DNA from: Actinomycetota bacterium
GTDB lineage: Bacteria > Actinomycetota > Actinomycetes > Actinomycetales > Microbacteriaceae
Assembly (NCBI GenBank): GCA_009704605.1
Contig: WLDW01000069.1
Coordinates: 1-5,184 of the forward strand
Length of the DNA stretch: 5,184 nucleotides
Direction of reading: 5' to 3'
This document shows positions 1 through 5,184 of this stretch, piece by piece. The position numbers were made by a program, and so were the translations under genes. Positions within the stretch are counted from its first letter, which is position 1. Each line of letters opens with the position of its first letter. The notes below the pieces were generated by a model that had not been told where the DNA came from, made no database searches, and saw nothing but the letters and a program-made list of their open reading frames with translations.

Positions 1-10
1 AATTCAGGGC

Positions 11-16
11 TAGGCT
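11..16 (+). promoter_or_regulatory. Possible -10 element upstream of the DMT-family gene
   Basis: TAGGCT fits the loose actinobacterial -10 pattern TANNNT. It would place a transcription start near base 23, leaving a short leader that contains the AGGA ribosome binding site at 34-37. Any -35 element would lie before the window, so this is a weak call based on one hexamer and its position. Confidence 0.2.
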
Positions 17-43
17 CGAATTTGGGAAATTTTAGGAATACTT

Positions 44-943
44 GTGGGACCAGAACTTAGATTATTAGCAATTGTTCTTGCCGTATTGGCAGCAGTTGCT
101 CTAGCTTTTGGTGCGCAGTTTCAAAACCAGGCGGTTTCAACTAGCCGAGAAAAACACATCCAACCCAAGGTTTCACTCTCGCTTCGGGAGCTAATCAATC
201 TGCTGATAAAACCTCGCTGGGTTTCTGGAACTAGTTTGATGTTTTTGGCGATGCTGTTACAGCTTGGAGCGCTTTCGCTGGCACCACTTATTGTTGTGCA
301 GCCCATCGGCGCGATAGCTCTGGTAATCACCTCTCTGCTGAATGCGCGCTTTACAAAGACCAAACTAAATCGAGCCACCATGTTGGCGATTGGACTTAGC
401 ACCTTTGGCGTTGGAGGCTTTGTCGTTACTGCCTCTCAGGTGGCGGCCCAAGTGGAGCTAACCGATGAGAACTTACTTCGAGTACTGCTGCTGTTTGTGA
501 TTATCTTGGTTTCGTTTGCGGCGCTATTTTTCATCTTCGGCAAAAAAGCCCAAGCGCTCACCTACATTCTTGGAGCCGGAGTGCTCTATGGATTTGTAGC
601 AACCCTTGCCAAGGTAACAATCCAGCGTCTGTATCAGATGGACTATGACATCTTGACGCTGATTGCAGTGGTGAGCATGATGGGAGCCGTGCTACTGGGA
701 GGCTGGTTCGTTCAGAATGCCTATGCTTCTGGGCCGCCAGATTTGGTTATCGCAGGTTTGACTGTTATTGATCCGATAGTGGCAATTGCAATTGCTATTG
801 GCATCCTGGGCGAGGCCCAGCAGGCCACCCTGGGCTCAGGATCTCTATTCTCCGCCTTTGGGCTACTGGCAATTTGCGGAGTCTATTTGTTGTCCAAGGT
901 TCACCCGGAACTAAGAAATCGATCCAAGGCTTCAGTCAAGTAA
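44..943 (+). CDS. DMT-superfamily (NIPA-like) membrane transporter
   Basis: This is a polytopic inner-membrane protein of 299 residues, probably a small-molecule or cation transporter of the drug/metabolite transporter superfamily; the substrate cannot be read from sequence. Hydrophobic segments suggest about nine helices, near residues 5-27, 60-80, 82-101, 111-130, 145-165, 171-192, 203-223, 233-255 and 264-284. The stretch from L74 to K105 (APLIVVQPIGAIALVI, then a basic turn ARFTKTKLNR) recalls the helix 2-3 region of NIPA/DUF803 magnesium-transporter-like proteins, and a second proline-containing helix (VIDPIVAIAIAIGILGE, 241-257) resembles the second half of DMT proteins. The start is GTG, chosen because AGGA at 34-37 lies six bases upstream and helix 1 begins immediately; an in-frame stop at 11-13 limits any extension. 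The next gene begins 39 bases downstream with no hairpin between, which suggests co-transcription. Membrane-protein class is certain; DMT/NIPA assignment is fairly good; substrate is unknown. Confidence 0.8.
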   Translation: MGPELRLLAIVLAVLAAVALAFGAQFQNQAVSTSREKHIQPKVSLSLRELINLLIKPRWVSGTSLMFLAMLLQLGALSLAPLIVVQPIGAIALVITSLLNARFTKTKLNRATMLAIGLSTFGVGGFVVTASQVAAQVELTDENLLRVLLLFVIILVSFAALFFIFGKKAQALTYILGAGVLYGFVATLAKVTIQRLYQMDYDILTLIAVVSMMGAVLLGGWFVQNAYASGPPDLVIAGLTVIDPIVAIAIAIGILGEAQQATLGSGSLFSAFGLLAICGVYLLSKVHPELRNRSKASVK

Positions 944-982
944 ACTTGTAATCACACCCCAACATTCAATCTCAGGGATGAA

Positions 983-2464
983 ATGACTGAAGCAGTAAAA
1001 GCTAGTAGACGCATGCGCGTGGTCATTGGTTGCGACACCTTTCCGCCAGACATAAATGGGGCATCCAGGTTCGCCGAGCGACTAGCTGCTGGTCTAGTTC
1101 GGGCTGGGCACGAAGTGCACGTTATTGCGCCTTCCTATAGCAAAAGATATGGCACCTTCACTGAAGTTCATGACTCCAGCTCTATGACTGTTCACCGACT
1201 CAAAAGCTACCGAGTGGTGCAACACAAGACCCTTCGATACGTTTGGCCATTCACCCTAAAGGCCAAGACCGATCAAATTTTGAAAGATCTCAAACCAGAT
1301 GCCGTCCATATCAACTCTCACATGATTGTTGGCAGGTATCTAATTAGATCCGCAAAGCAGCAAGGCATACGAGTCATTGCCACCAACCACATCATGCCTG
1401 AGAACCTAATCAAGTATTCACTTGTCATTCCGCGTTGGGCAGAAAAAGTCGCAATGAACCTTGCCTGGAAAGACACGGGTCGAATTCTGAAAAAGGCACA
1501 CGTTGTAACCACCCCAACAAGAAAAGCCGCTACCCTTCTCGAAAGTGCTGCTGGACTTACCGGAGTGCTAGCTGTTTCTTGTGGCATCGAGGCATCAAAG
1601 TTTGCCAACAACAGCCCGACAACAAACACAGAGCCAAGAATTCTCTTTTTGGGCCGGCTTGATTACGAGAAACACATTCACAACCTCATCAAAGCCGTTG
1701 CACTTCTACCAAAATCCCTAAAGGTCAAAATTGAAATTGTCGGTGACGGTGGAGAGCGCGAGTATCTGGAGAATCTTGCCAAGGACTTAGGGCTAGAAAA
1801 GAACATCGAATTCCGCGGTCATATCTCAGACGAAGAGTTGCCAAAGGTATACGAAAGAGCAACAGTATTTGCCATGCCTTCAATAGCAGAGCTGCAATCA
1901 ATTGCCACCATGGAGGCCATGGCCTCAGGTCGTCCCGTGGTTGCAGCTGACGCCATGGCACTGCCTCATTTGGTGCACGATGGTGACAACGGCTACCTGT
2001 TTCCGCCAGATGACGTCAAGGCTTTTGCAGATCGCCTTCTTAAGGTGCTTACCGCTGATCAGAAGGAGCTAGATCGCCTCTCGGAAAACTCCCTGCACTT
2101 GATTCAGTCCCACGATATTGATCGCACCATAAGAATCTTTGAGGGTCTTTACAGCGGTGAAACACATGAAGAGAACGAGACCGCGGACAACCTCGACACT
2201 TACTCGCTTCCTATCGGAAGCCTTAGCAAAACCATCAGTAGATCTATTGCTTTGGCTAGAAGGCGCTCAGCCAAGCTTCGCGAGCAAGCAGAGCTAACTA
2301 GTAAAGAAATTATCGCCAGAGCCGAAGACGCCAGGGATGACGTAAGAGAGCGCCTGGAAGAAGTTCGTGACGACGTGGCCTTCGCTGCCAAGAAGCTCGA
2401 GATTCGGGTGCGCAAGGGTGTCAAGAAAGCTGCTGACAGACTCAGAAGAGAAGAACTTCCTTAG
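983..2464 (+). CDS. GT4-family glycosyltransferase with 11-mer amphipathic C-terminal tail
   Basis: This is a retaining GT-B glycosyltransferase of family GT4, probably acting at the cytoplasmic face of the membrane and transferring a sugar from a nucleotide donor to a lipid or envelope acceptor. The N-terminal acceptor domain (about 11-200) starts with a beta strand and the glycine-containing loop FPPDINGASRF (20-30) and contains TNHIMPEN (134-141). The C-terminal donor domain (about 218-390) has GRLDYEK (224-230, with R225 and K230 in the usual phosphate-contacting positions), GDGGE (254-258) and the E-x7-E pair E303/E311 before AMASGRPVV. Such lipid glycosyltransferases as alMGS and MgtA share this architecture, but neither acceptor nor sugar can be assigned. 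The protein is 493 residues, roughly 90-100 longer than usual GT4 enzymes; the extra part is a charged helical tail (see separate entry). The ATG at 983 follows AGGG at 974-977 by five bases. An internal ATG (M11, base 1013) lacks a good ribosome site. It is likely co-transcribed with the upstream transporter. Confidence 0.85.
   Translation: MTEAVKASRRMRVVIGCDTFPPDINGASRFAERLAAGLVRAGHEVHVIAPSYSKRYGTFTEVHDSSSMTVHRLKSYRVVQHKTLRYVWPFTLKAKTDQILKDLKPDAVHINSHMIVGRYLIRSAKQQGIRVIATNHIMPENLIKYSLVIPRWAEKVAMNLAWKDTGRILKKAHVVTTPTRKAATLLESAAGLTGVLAVSCGIEASKFANNSPTTNTEPRILFLGRLDYEKHIHNLIKAVALLPKSLKVKIEIVGDGGEREYLENLAKDLGLEKNIEFRGHISDEELPKVYERATVFAMPSIAELQSIATMEAMASGRPVVAADAMALPHLVHDGDNGYLFPPDDVKAFADRLLKVLTADQKELDRLSENSLHLIQSHDIDRTIRIFEGLYSGETHEENETADNLDTYSLPIGSLSKTISRSIALARRRSAKLREQAELTSKEIIARAEDARDDVRERLEEVRDDVAFAAKKLEIRVRKGVKKAADRLRREELP
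2261..2458 (+). repeat. Six tandem 11-residue amphipathic helix repeats in the GT4 tail
   Basis: Residues 427-492 of the glycosyltransferase divide without gaps into six 11-residue units. Unit position 6 is always aliphatic (L432, I443, V454, V465, V476, L487), position 10 is small or aliphatic in five of six (A436, A447, L458, A469, V480), and position 11 is charged in five (E437, E448, E459, K470, K481). The remaining positions are mostly Arg, Lys, Asp and Glu. An 11-residue period gives a nearly straight amphipathic 11/3 helix, as known in apolipoproteins, synuclein and LEA proteins, which suits membrane-surface binding or coiled-coil self-association. The last two units are strongly basic and the middle two more acidic. 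The repeat is at protein level; the DNA units are not obviously identical. Confidence 0.65.
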
Positions 2465-2479
2465 CCAATCAGTTTCTAG

Positions 2480-3298
2480 CTAGAAGCCCAGCATCAACAT
2501 CACAACGTTTACTAGCGACGCCAGTAGTAGAAGGTGAAAAACCAGCTTGGGGGGATTCGGCTTCAGGGCCAGAACGCTAGCCAATAGCGACAAAGCTACA
2601 GTTAGCCCCAATCCGCCAATCGAGATTGCAGGAACCAACTTGCTGCTTTGGGTCACCAAAATTAGCGAAGCGGAACTAGCGGTTAGCGCTATAACCAAGG
2701 CGGATGCTCTCTGACCAAGAATGTGCGGAAGGGCTCTAACTCCAGTTTGCTTATCCGCTAGAAGATCTGGAAGCGTGTTGGCGAAGTGAGCCGCTACCCC
2801 AAAGAGTCCGGCAACAATCATTACCCAAATCGGAGGCAAAGCTGGATCTTGGCTAGAGAGTGTGACAAAAGCTGGCAGGATTCCAAATCCGAGCATGTAC
2901 GGAACAACTGAAAAGCCATTGGCCTTTAGCCCAAGGTTGTATACCCAGCCGATTGCCAGCATAAGTAGCATCCATAAATAGGCTGCAGTGCCTAGTGCCA
3001 AGGCGAGAGCAAGCGCAATTACTGCTGCAACAAGGGATGCTGTCCTAACTGCAGCCAGTGAAACCATTCCTTGAGCTACCGGTTTGTCGATTCTCTGTAC
3101 CGCTTTATCTCTTCCCGCATCTAACCAGTCATTTGAAAGACCAACCGAGAACTGCTGAGTCAAGACAGCTAAACCAACTAGCCAAAGTTTCTCTAATGGT
3201 AAACCCAGTCCTATTCCAAACAGCACCGCGAAGCTCGTTACGGACAGCGAGGGGAGGGGATGAGTGGATCTAAAAAGAGCCAAAGCTTTTAGCCACAT
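2480..3298 (-). CDS. UbiA-superfamily prenyltransferase
   Basis: This is an intramembrane prenyltransferase of the UbiA superfamily, which transfers a polyprenyl chain from its diphosphate to an aromatic or other hydrophobic acceptor using magnesium. Both aspartate-rich motifs are present: NDWLDAGRD (the NDxxDxxxD motif) and NTLPDLLAD (NxxxDxxxD), each followed by a basic loop (DKPVAQG; KQTGVRALP), with about eight or nine hydrophobic helices around them. Counted from the start chosen here, the motifs are at residues 56-64 and 174-182. The start is the ATG at 3298-3296, giving 272 residues: the minus strand has AAGAGGT (bases 3311-3305) six bases before it. A longer in-frame start at 3337 would add 13 basic residues but has no well-spaced ribosome site. 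The acceptor cannot be told; menaquinone-type, carotenoid-elongase-type and other roles are possible, and no men or crt genes are adjacent. It converges with the GT4 gene (15 bases between stop codons) and diverges from the MurT-like gene. Confidence 0.85.
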   Translation of the reverse strand: MWLKALALFRSTHPLPSLSVTSFAVLFGIGLGLPLEKLWLVGLAVLTQQFSVGLSNDWLDAGRDKAVQRIDKPVAQGMVSLAAVRTASLVAAVIALALALALGTAAYLWMLLMLAIGWVYNLGLKANGFSVVPYMLGFGILPAFVTLSSQDPALPPIWVMIVAGLFGVAAHFANTLPDLLADKQTGVRALPHILGQRASALVIALTASSASLILVTQSSKLVPAISIGGLGLTVALSLLASVLALKPNPPKLVFHLLLLASLVNVVMLMLGF

Positions 3299-3304
3299 GA
3301 ATTT

Positions 3305-3311
3305 ACCTCTT
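3305..3311 (-). promoter_or_regulatory. Strong ribosome binding site fixing the UbiA-family start
   Basis: On the minus strand the sequence reads AAGAGGT, then six bases, then ATG at 3298. This is the best Shine-Dalgarno match in the window and favours the 272-residue product over the 285-residue product that would start at 3337. Confidence 0.7.
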
Positions 3312-3327
3312 GACTGCCTTCTTCTAA

Positions 3328-3357
3328 GCGTAAGCATTTGGCTGGCTTGGCTTACAC
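3328..3357 (-). repeat. Imperfect inverted repeat in the UbiA-gene leader
   Basis: Arms GCGTAAGC (3328-3335) and GCTTACAC (3350-3357) are inverted copies with one mismatch; in minus-strand RNA the mismatch becomes a G-U pair, giving an eight-pair stem with a 14-base loop. It lies between the suggested transcription start and the ribosome site of the UbiA-family gene, so it could be an operator or a 5' stem-loop. There is no U tract, so it is not a terminator. Chance occurrence is possible. Confidence 0.3.
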
Positions 3358-3362
3358 CTCAG

Positions 3363-3368
3363 ACTTTA
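3363..3368 (-). promoter_or_regulatory. Possible -10 element for the UbiA-family gene
   Basis: The minus strand reads TAAAGT here, matching TANNNT. It would start transcription around base 3356 and give a leader of about 58 bases. No convincing -35 box is visible at the usual spacing. The same hexamer occurs on the plus strand at 3413-3418 in the same divergent region. Confidence 0.25.
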
Positions 3369-3412
3369 TTGCTTGTAGAACTAGCATCACAGTCATTTCT
3401 AGGGTTCGTCGG

Positions 3413-3418
3413 TAAAGT
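3413..3418 (+). promoter_or_regulatory. Possible -10 element for the MurT/GatD-like pair
   Basis: TAAAGT on the plus strand matches TANNNT. With a normal spacing of six bases, transcription would begin at G3425, which is also the first base of a GTG codon opening a 25-codon reading frame. No clear -35 hexamer is present around 3390. This is the best candidate in the 196-base divergent region but rests on a short motif. Confidence 0.3.
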
Positions 3419-3424
3419 AGTGGG

Positions 3425-3502
3425 GTGATTCGATTTCATAAACTGCGTCTTGTAGCAGGCAACTGCGAATTAGACCCTAAGGCATGGAATTTCAGTGCTT
3501 AG
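3425..3502 (+). other. Candidate 25-codon leader reading frame before the MurT-like gene
   Basis: A GTG at 3425 opens a frame of 25 codons that ends with TAG at 3500-3502, overlapping the GTG start of the MurT-like gene (3495) in another frame. The peptide begins VIRFHKLRLVAGN and ends AWNFSA. Its start coincides with the transcription start predicted from TAAAGT at 3413-3418, so it could be translated from a leaderless message, and its stop overlap could couple translation to the weakly signalled downstream start. A frame this short stays open by chance fairly often, so the call is tentative. Confidence 0.2.
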
Positions 3503-4703
3503 TATCCTGGCTATTGCCGTTGGCAGAATCGTTAGATTTATCATCCGTATCTTTCGGCGCGGGGGAGGCTCCGCTTTCCCCGGAACAGTTGCTAGCTCAA
3601 TAGCCCCGAACTTGCTAAGCGATGCCATTCGTTCTGCAAGACATGGATTGGTCGTTGTTTCGGGAAGCTCTGGCAAGAGTTCAACAACCCAGACACTTGT
3701 AGCTCTGCTAAGAGCTCATGGTTATAAGGTCTTCACCAACCCCTCGACGGCAAACATCAAACAAGGCCTCTACGCGGCGATTCTTCAGTTTGGTGATTAT
3801 CGAGGTCATATTGACGCGGATTTTGTAGTCATGGAATGGGATGAGGGCCACGGCGCAGCCCTAGTTGAATCGCTTCACCCACGCCTTGCTGTGCTCACCA
3901 ATGTCTACTCAGACCAACTTGATCGGTTCGTTGACCCAGAACTAGTAGTTGAGAAGCTGAAAAAGATCTATGACCACTCAGATCACGCCGTGATAAACGT
4001 GGATGACAAGAACCTAACGCAATTTGTAAATCCTGAGAAAATCACGGGCTTTGGATTATCGCCATCAATTCAACCTCGCCCGAGTTACGCCATAAACTTT
4101 GGGCCAGAGCCTAAATTTGAGCCTTCGGTTGAAGTCTCGAAGCTTGGGGAAAAATCTCTTCAGGTGAGTGTCCCCGCACGCCTTCTTAGCTTCGAAACAA
4201 AAGCTGACGCTCCCCACCAGGCTCTCAACCTGGCAGCTTCCATCGCTGCTGTTTCAAAATTGATTGAGCCCGATTGGGATTTGGTAGAAAAGACAGTTTC
4301 AAATTTGCCACCGGTATTTGCTCGAGATGAAATCGCTTCAGTTCGCGGCAAAGACGTTAGGTTTTTGCTCTGCCTGAATCCAACAAGCTTTACTCACAGC
4401 CTCAGTGAGATCTCTGATCAGACGAACCCATTGATGATCATGGCCGGGTCCGACATCAGTGATCCAAGTTGGCTGTGGACGGTGGACTTTTCGAAGCTGA
4501 AGCACGTAGATGTTGTTGGCGGCAAGAACGCCTACGATCTAGCGCTGAGACTGATGTATCAAGACGTTCAGGTGGAAAGGATTATCCTCGAAGCCGATAA
4601 AGCAGCAGATGCCTTTCTTGAGCTTTCTGGACCGAGCCCGACAGTGCTATTCACAGCCGACGCGATGCGACGCACCAGAAGATACTTGGGGTTGGCGAAA
4701 TGA
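3495..4703 (+). CDS. Divergent MurT-like Mur ligase (lipid II amidation family, DUF1727 C-terminus)
   Basis: This 402-residue protein has the order of MurT, the ATP-dependent ligase subunit that activates the alpha-carboxyl of D-Glu in lipid II. An amphipathic N-terminus with RRGGGSAFPG (21-30) leads to Walker A GSSGKSS (57-63), then TNPSTANIKQGL (81-92), EWDEG (114-118), LTNVYSDQLDRF (134-145) and NVDD (168-171), all at positions expected of the Mur central domain. The C-terminal domain carries LCLNPTSF (292-299) and DPSWLWTVDF (323-332), matching the DUF1727 pattern KNPAG...SWLWDVDFE only in part. Odd points: the family's four-cysteine zinc ribbon, expected after about residue 190, is absent (the sole cysteine is C293); Walker A lacks the usual TNGKT; the Lys before NP is Leu294. 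The GTG start is the only ATG/GTG/TTG start after the in-frame stop at 3471; it has only a weak GGAA (3486-3489). The stop overlaps the GatD-like start. Family membership is likely; classical amidation is doubtful. Confidence 0.75.
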   Translation: MLSILAIAVGRIVRFIIRIFRRGGGSAFPGTVASSIAPNLLSDAIRSARHGLVVVSGSSGKSSTTQTLVALLRAHGYKVFTNPSTANIKQGLYAAILQFGDYRGHIDADFVVMEWDEGHGAALVESLHPRLAVLTNVYSDQLDRFVDPELVVEKLKKIYDHSDHAVINVDDKNLTQFVNPEKITGFGLSPSIQPRPSYAINFGPEPKFEPSVEVSKLGEKSLQVSVPARLLSFETKADAPHQALNLAASIAAVSKLIEPDWDLVEKTVSNLPPVFARDEIASVRGKDVRFLLCLNPTSFTHSLSEISDQTNPLMIMAGSDISDPSWLWTVDFSKLKHVDVVGGKNAYDLALRLMYQDVQVERIILEADKAADAFLELSGPSPTVLFTADAMRRTRRYLGLAK

Positions 4704-5184
4704 TCAAATTAGCGACCTTTATGCCAACCTATTTCAACAACAACGGCGATCAAGGAAACATTGAGGTCCTTGCCAAGCAGCTTGAGTGGCGCGGGGTCCA
4801 ATACTTTATGACTTCTACTGAACTCAAAAACTCGGACTTTTTACTTGTTGGCGATGGCTCGCGGGCCGTAATGAGTGAGTTCGAATCAGAACTTGTTGCA
4901 ATTACAGATTTGGTAGCCGAGCGCCTAAGAACCGGAAAGGCAACACTGCTTGTTGGTTCCGCTCACGAGTTCTTCTGCTCTAGATTGCCTGGGCTTCCAG
5001 AACTACAGGAGGCACCAAGGGTAAGCGAGCATCGTGAGGTAAGTTCCGGGGATCTGAGAGTTTTTGGATACAGAAACAACGAAATCGATAACGACTTATT
5101 CATAGAACAAGCGTTTATCTCGACATCGCTGTTTGGCCCAATCCTTGCCAAGAACGAGAATCTTTTGAACATTGTTCTGAACTC
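4700..5184 (+). CDS. GatD-like class I glutamine amidotransferase relative lacking Cys and His (3' truncated by window)
   Basis: The gene starts at ATG 4700, overlapping the MurT-like stop by ATGA, the arrangement usual for murT-gatD, so the two products probably form a complex. The first 161 residues are in the window. GatD normally hydrolyses glutamine and channels ammonia to MurT. Similarity is seen in MPTYFNNNGDQGN (8-20, compare the family's YGDRGN), LLVGDGSRA (48-56, compare LGGGEDRAQ) and LFGPILAKN (144-152, compare LHGPVLARNP). The active site is not preserved: where the family has the nucleophile elbow AVCAGYQ, this protein reads LVGSAHE (84-90) with Gly86 for Cys, and the LHGP histidine is Phe145. 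Cys93 lies seven residues on, in a different context. The spacing between the two sites is 59 residues, against about 95 in S. aureus GatD (Cys94 to His189), so the domain is also shortened. The frame is intact with no stops, so this looks like a functional but glutaminase-dead protein rather than a decaying gene. Confidence 0.7.
   Translation, partial: MIKLATFMPTYFNNNGDQGNIEVLAKQLEWRGVQYFMTSTELKNSDFLLVGDGSRAVMSEFESELVAITDLVAERLRTGKATLLVGSAHEFFCSRLPGLPELQEAPRVSEHREVSSGDLRVFGYRNNEIDNDLFIEQAFISTSLFGPILAKNENLLNIVLN

Noticed and set aside
121..402. Minus-strand open frames inside the transporter, and similar ones inside the glycosyltransferase and MurT-like genes
   Set aside because: They lie wholly within well-supported genes, have no recognisable domains and no good ribosome sites.
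944..982. Terminator or promoter between the transporter and the glycosyltransferase
   Set aside because: The 39 bases contain no hairpin and no clear -10/-35 pair; co-transcription is the simpler reading.
978..986. ATG at 978 as the glycosyltransferase start
   Set aside because: It is out of frame and meets TGA after two codons.
2474..2485. Perfect palindrome TTCTAGCTAGAA over the UbiA-family stop codon, as a bidirectional terminator
   Set aside because: With a four-base loop only four weak pairs remain, and there is no U tract on either side; a 12-base palindrome alone does not support a terminator.
3299..3337. Longer UbiA-family start at 3337 (adds 13 residues MLTLRRRQSRGKF)
   Set aside because: The ATG at 3298 has AAGAGGT at ideal spacing, while the start at 3337 has only a GAGG too far upstream; the added residues are basic and not part of the family fold.
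3484..3603. ATG-started frame at 3484 overlapping the MurT-like N-terminus
   Set aside because: It shadows the MurT-like frame, which carries the family's GGGSAFPG motif across the same bases, and it stops after about 40 codons.
4976..4978. Cys93 of the GatD-like protein as a replacement nucleophile
   Set aside because: It lies seven residues after the elbow position, followed by SRLPG, without the strand-turn-helix context of a nucleophile elbow, and the catalytic His is also missing.
4700..5184. The GatD-like gene as a decaying pseudogene
   Set aside because: No stop or frameshift occurs over 161 codons, the start is tightly coupled to the ligase gene, and non-catalytic family motifs persist.

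Overview
The window looks like a chromosomal segment of an actinobacterium with a GC content near one half by eye. The best hint is an overlapping pair of genes related to MurT/GatD, the lipid II amidation enzymes typical of Gram-positives, together with GTG starts and actinobacterial-looking glycosyltransferase and UbiA proteins. A freshwater or marine Microbacteriaceae lineage of moderate GC (Luna/Rhodoluna/Aquiluna-like) would fit, but this is inference. There are no rRNA or tRNA genes, IS elements, CRISPR arrays or phage genes.

Layout. A nine-helix DMT/NIPA-like membrane protein (44-943, +) is followed after 39 bases by a GT4 glycosyltransferase with an unusual amphipathic C-terminal tail (983-2464, +); the two probably form an operon. 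A UbiA-superfamily prenyltransferase is encoded convergently on the minus strand (2480-3298); its stop codon lies 15 bases from the glycosyltransferase stop. A 196-base divergent intergenic region (3299-3494) separates it from the last two genes. These are a MurT-like Mur ligase (3495-4703, +) and a GatD-like class I glutamine amidotransferase relative (from 4700, cut by the window end), joined by an ATGA overlap.

All five genes plausibly belong to envelope or membrane-lipid biology: a polytopic membrane protein, a probable lipid glycosyltransferase, an intramembrane prenyltransferase and a peptidoglycan-precursor-type ligase pair.

The main point of interest is the MurT/GatD-like pair. The GatD-like subunit has lost both residues expected for glutamine hydrolysis: the nucleophile cysteine position reads Gly86 and the catalytic histidine position reads Phe145. 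The MurT-like subunit keeps a Walker A loop and Mur-ligase core motifs but has no zinc-ribbon cysteines (its only Cys is C293) and has an altered C-terminal lysine motif. The pair therefore probably does not make D-isoglutamine from glutamine in the usual way. It may be a repurposed ligase using another amine donor, or an otherwise neofunctionalised complex.
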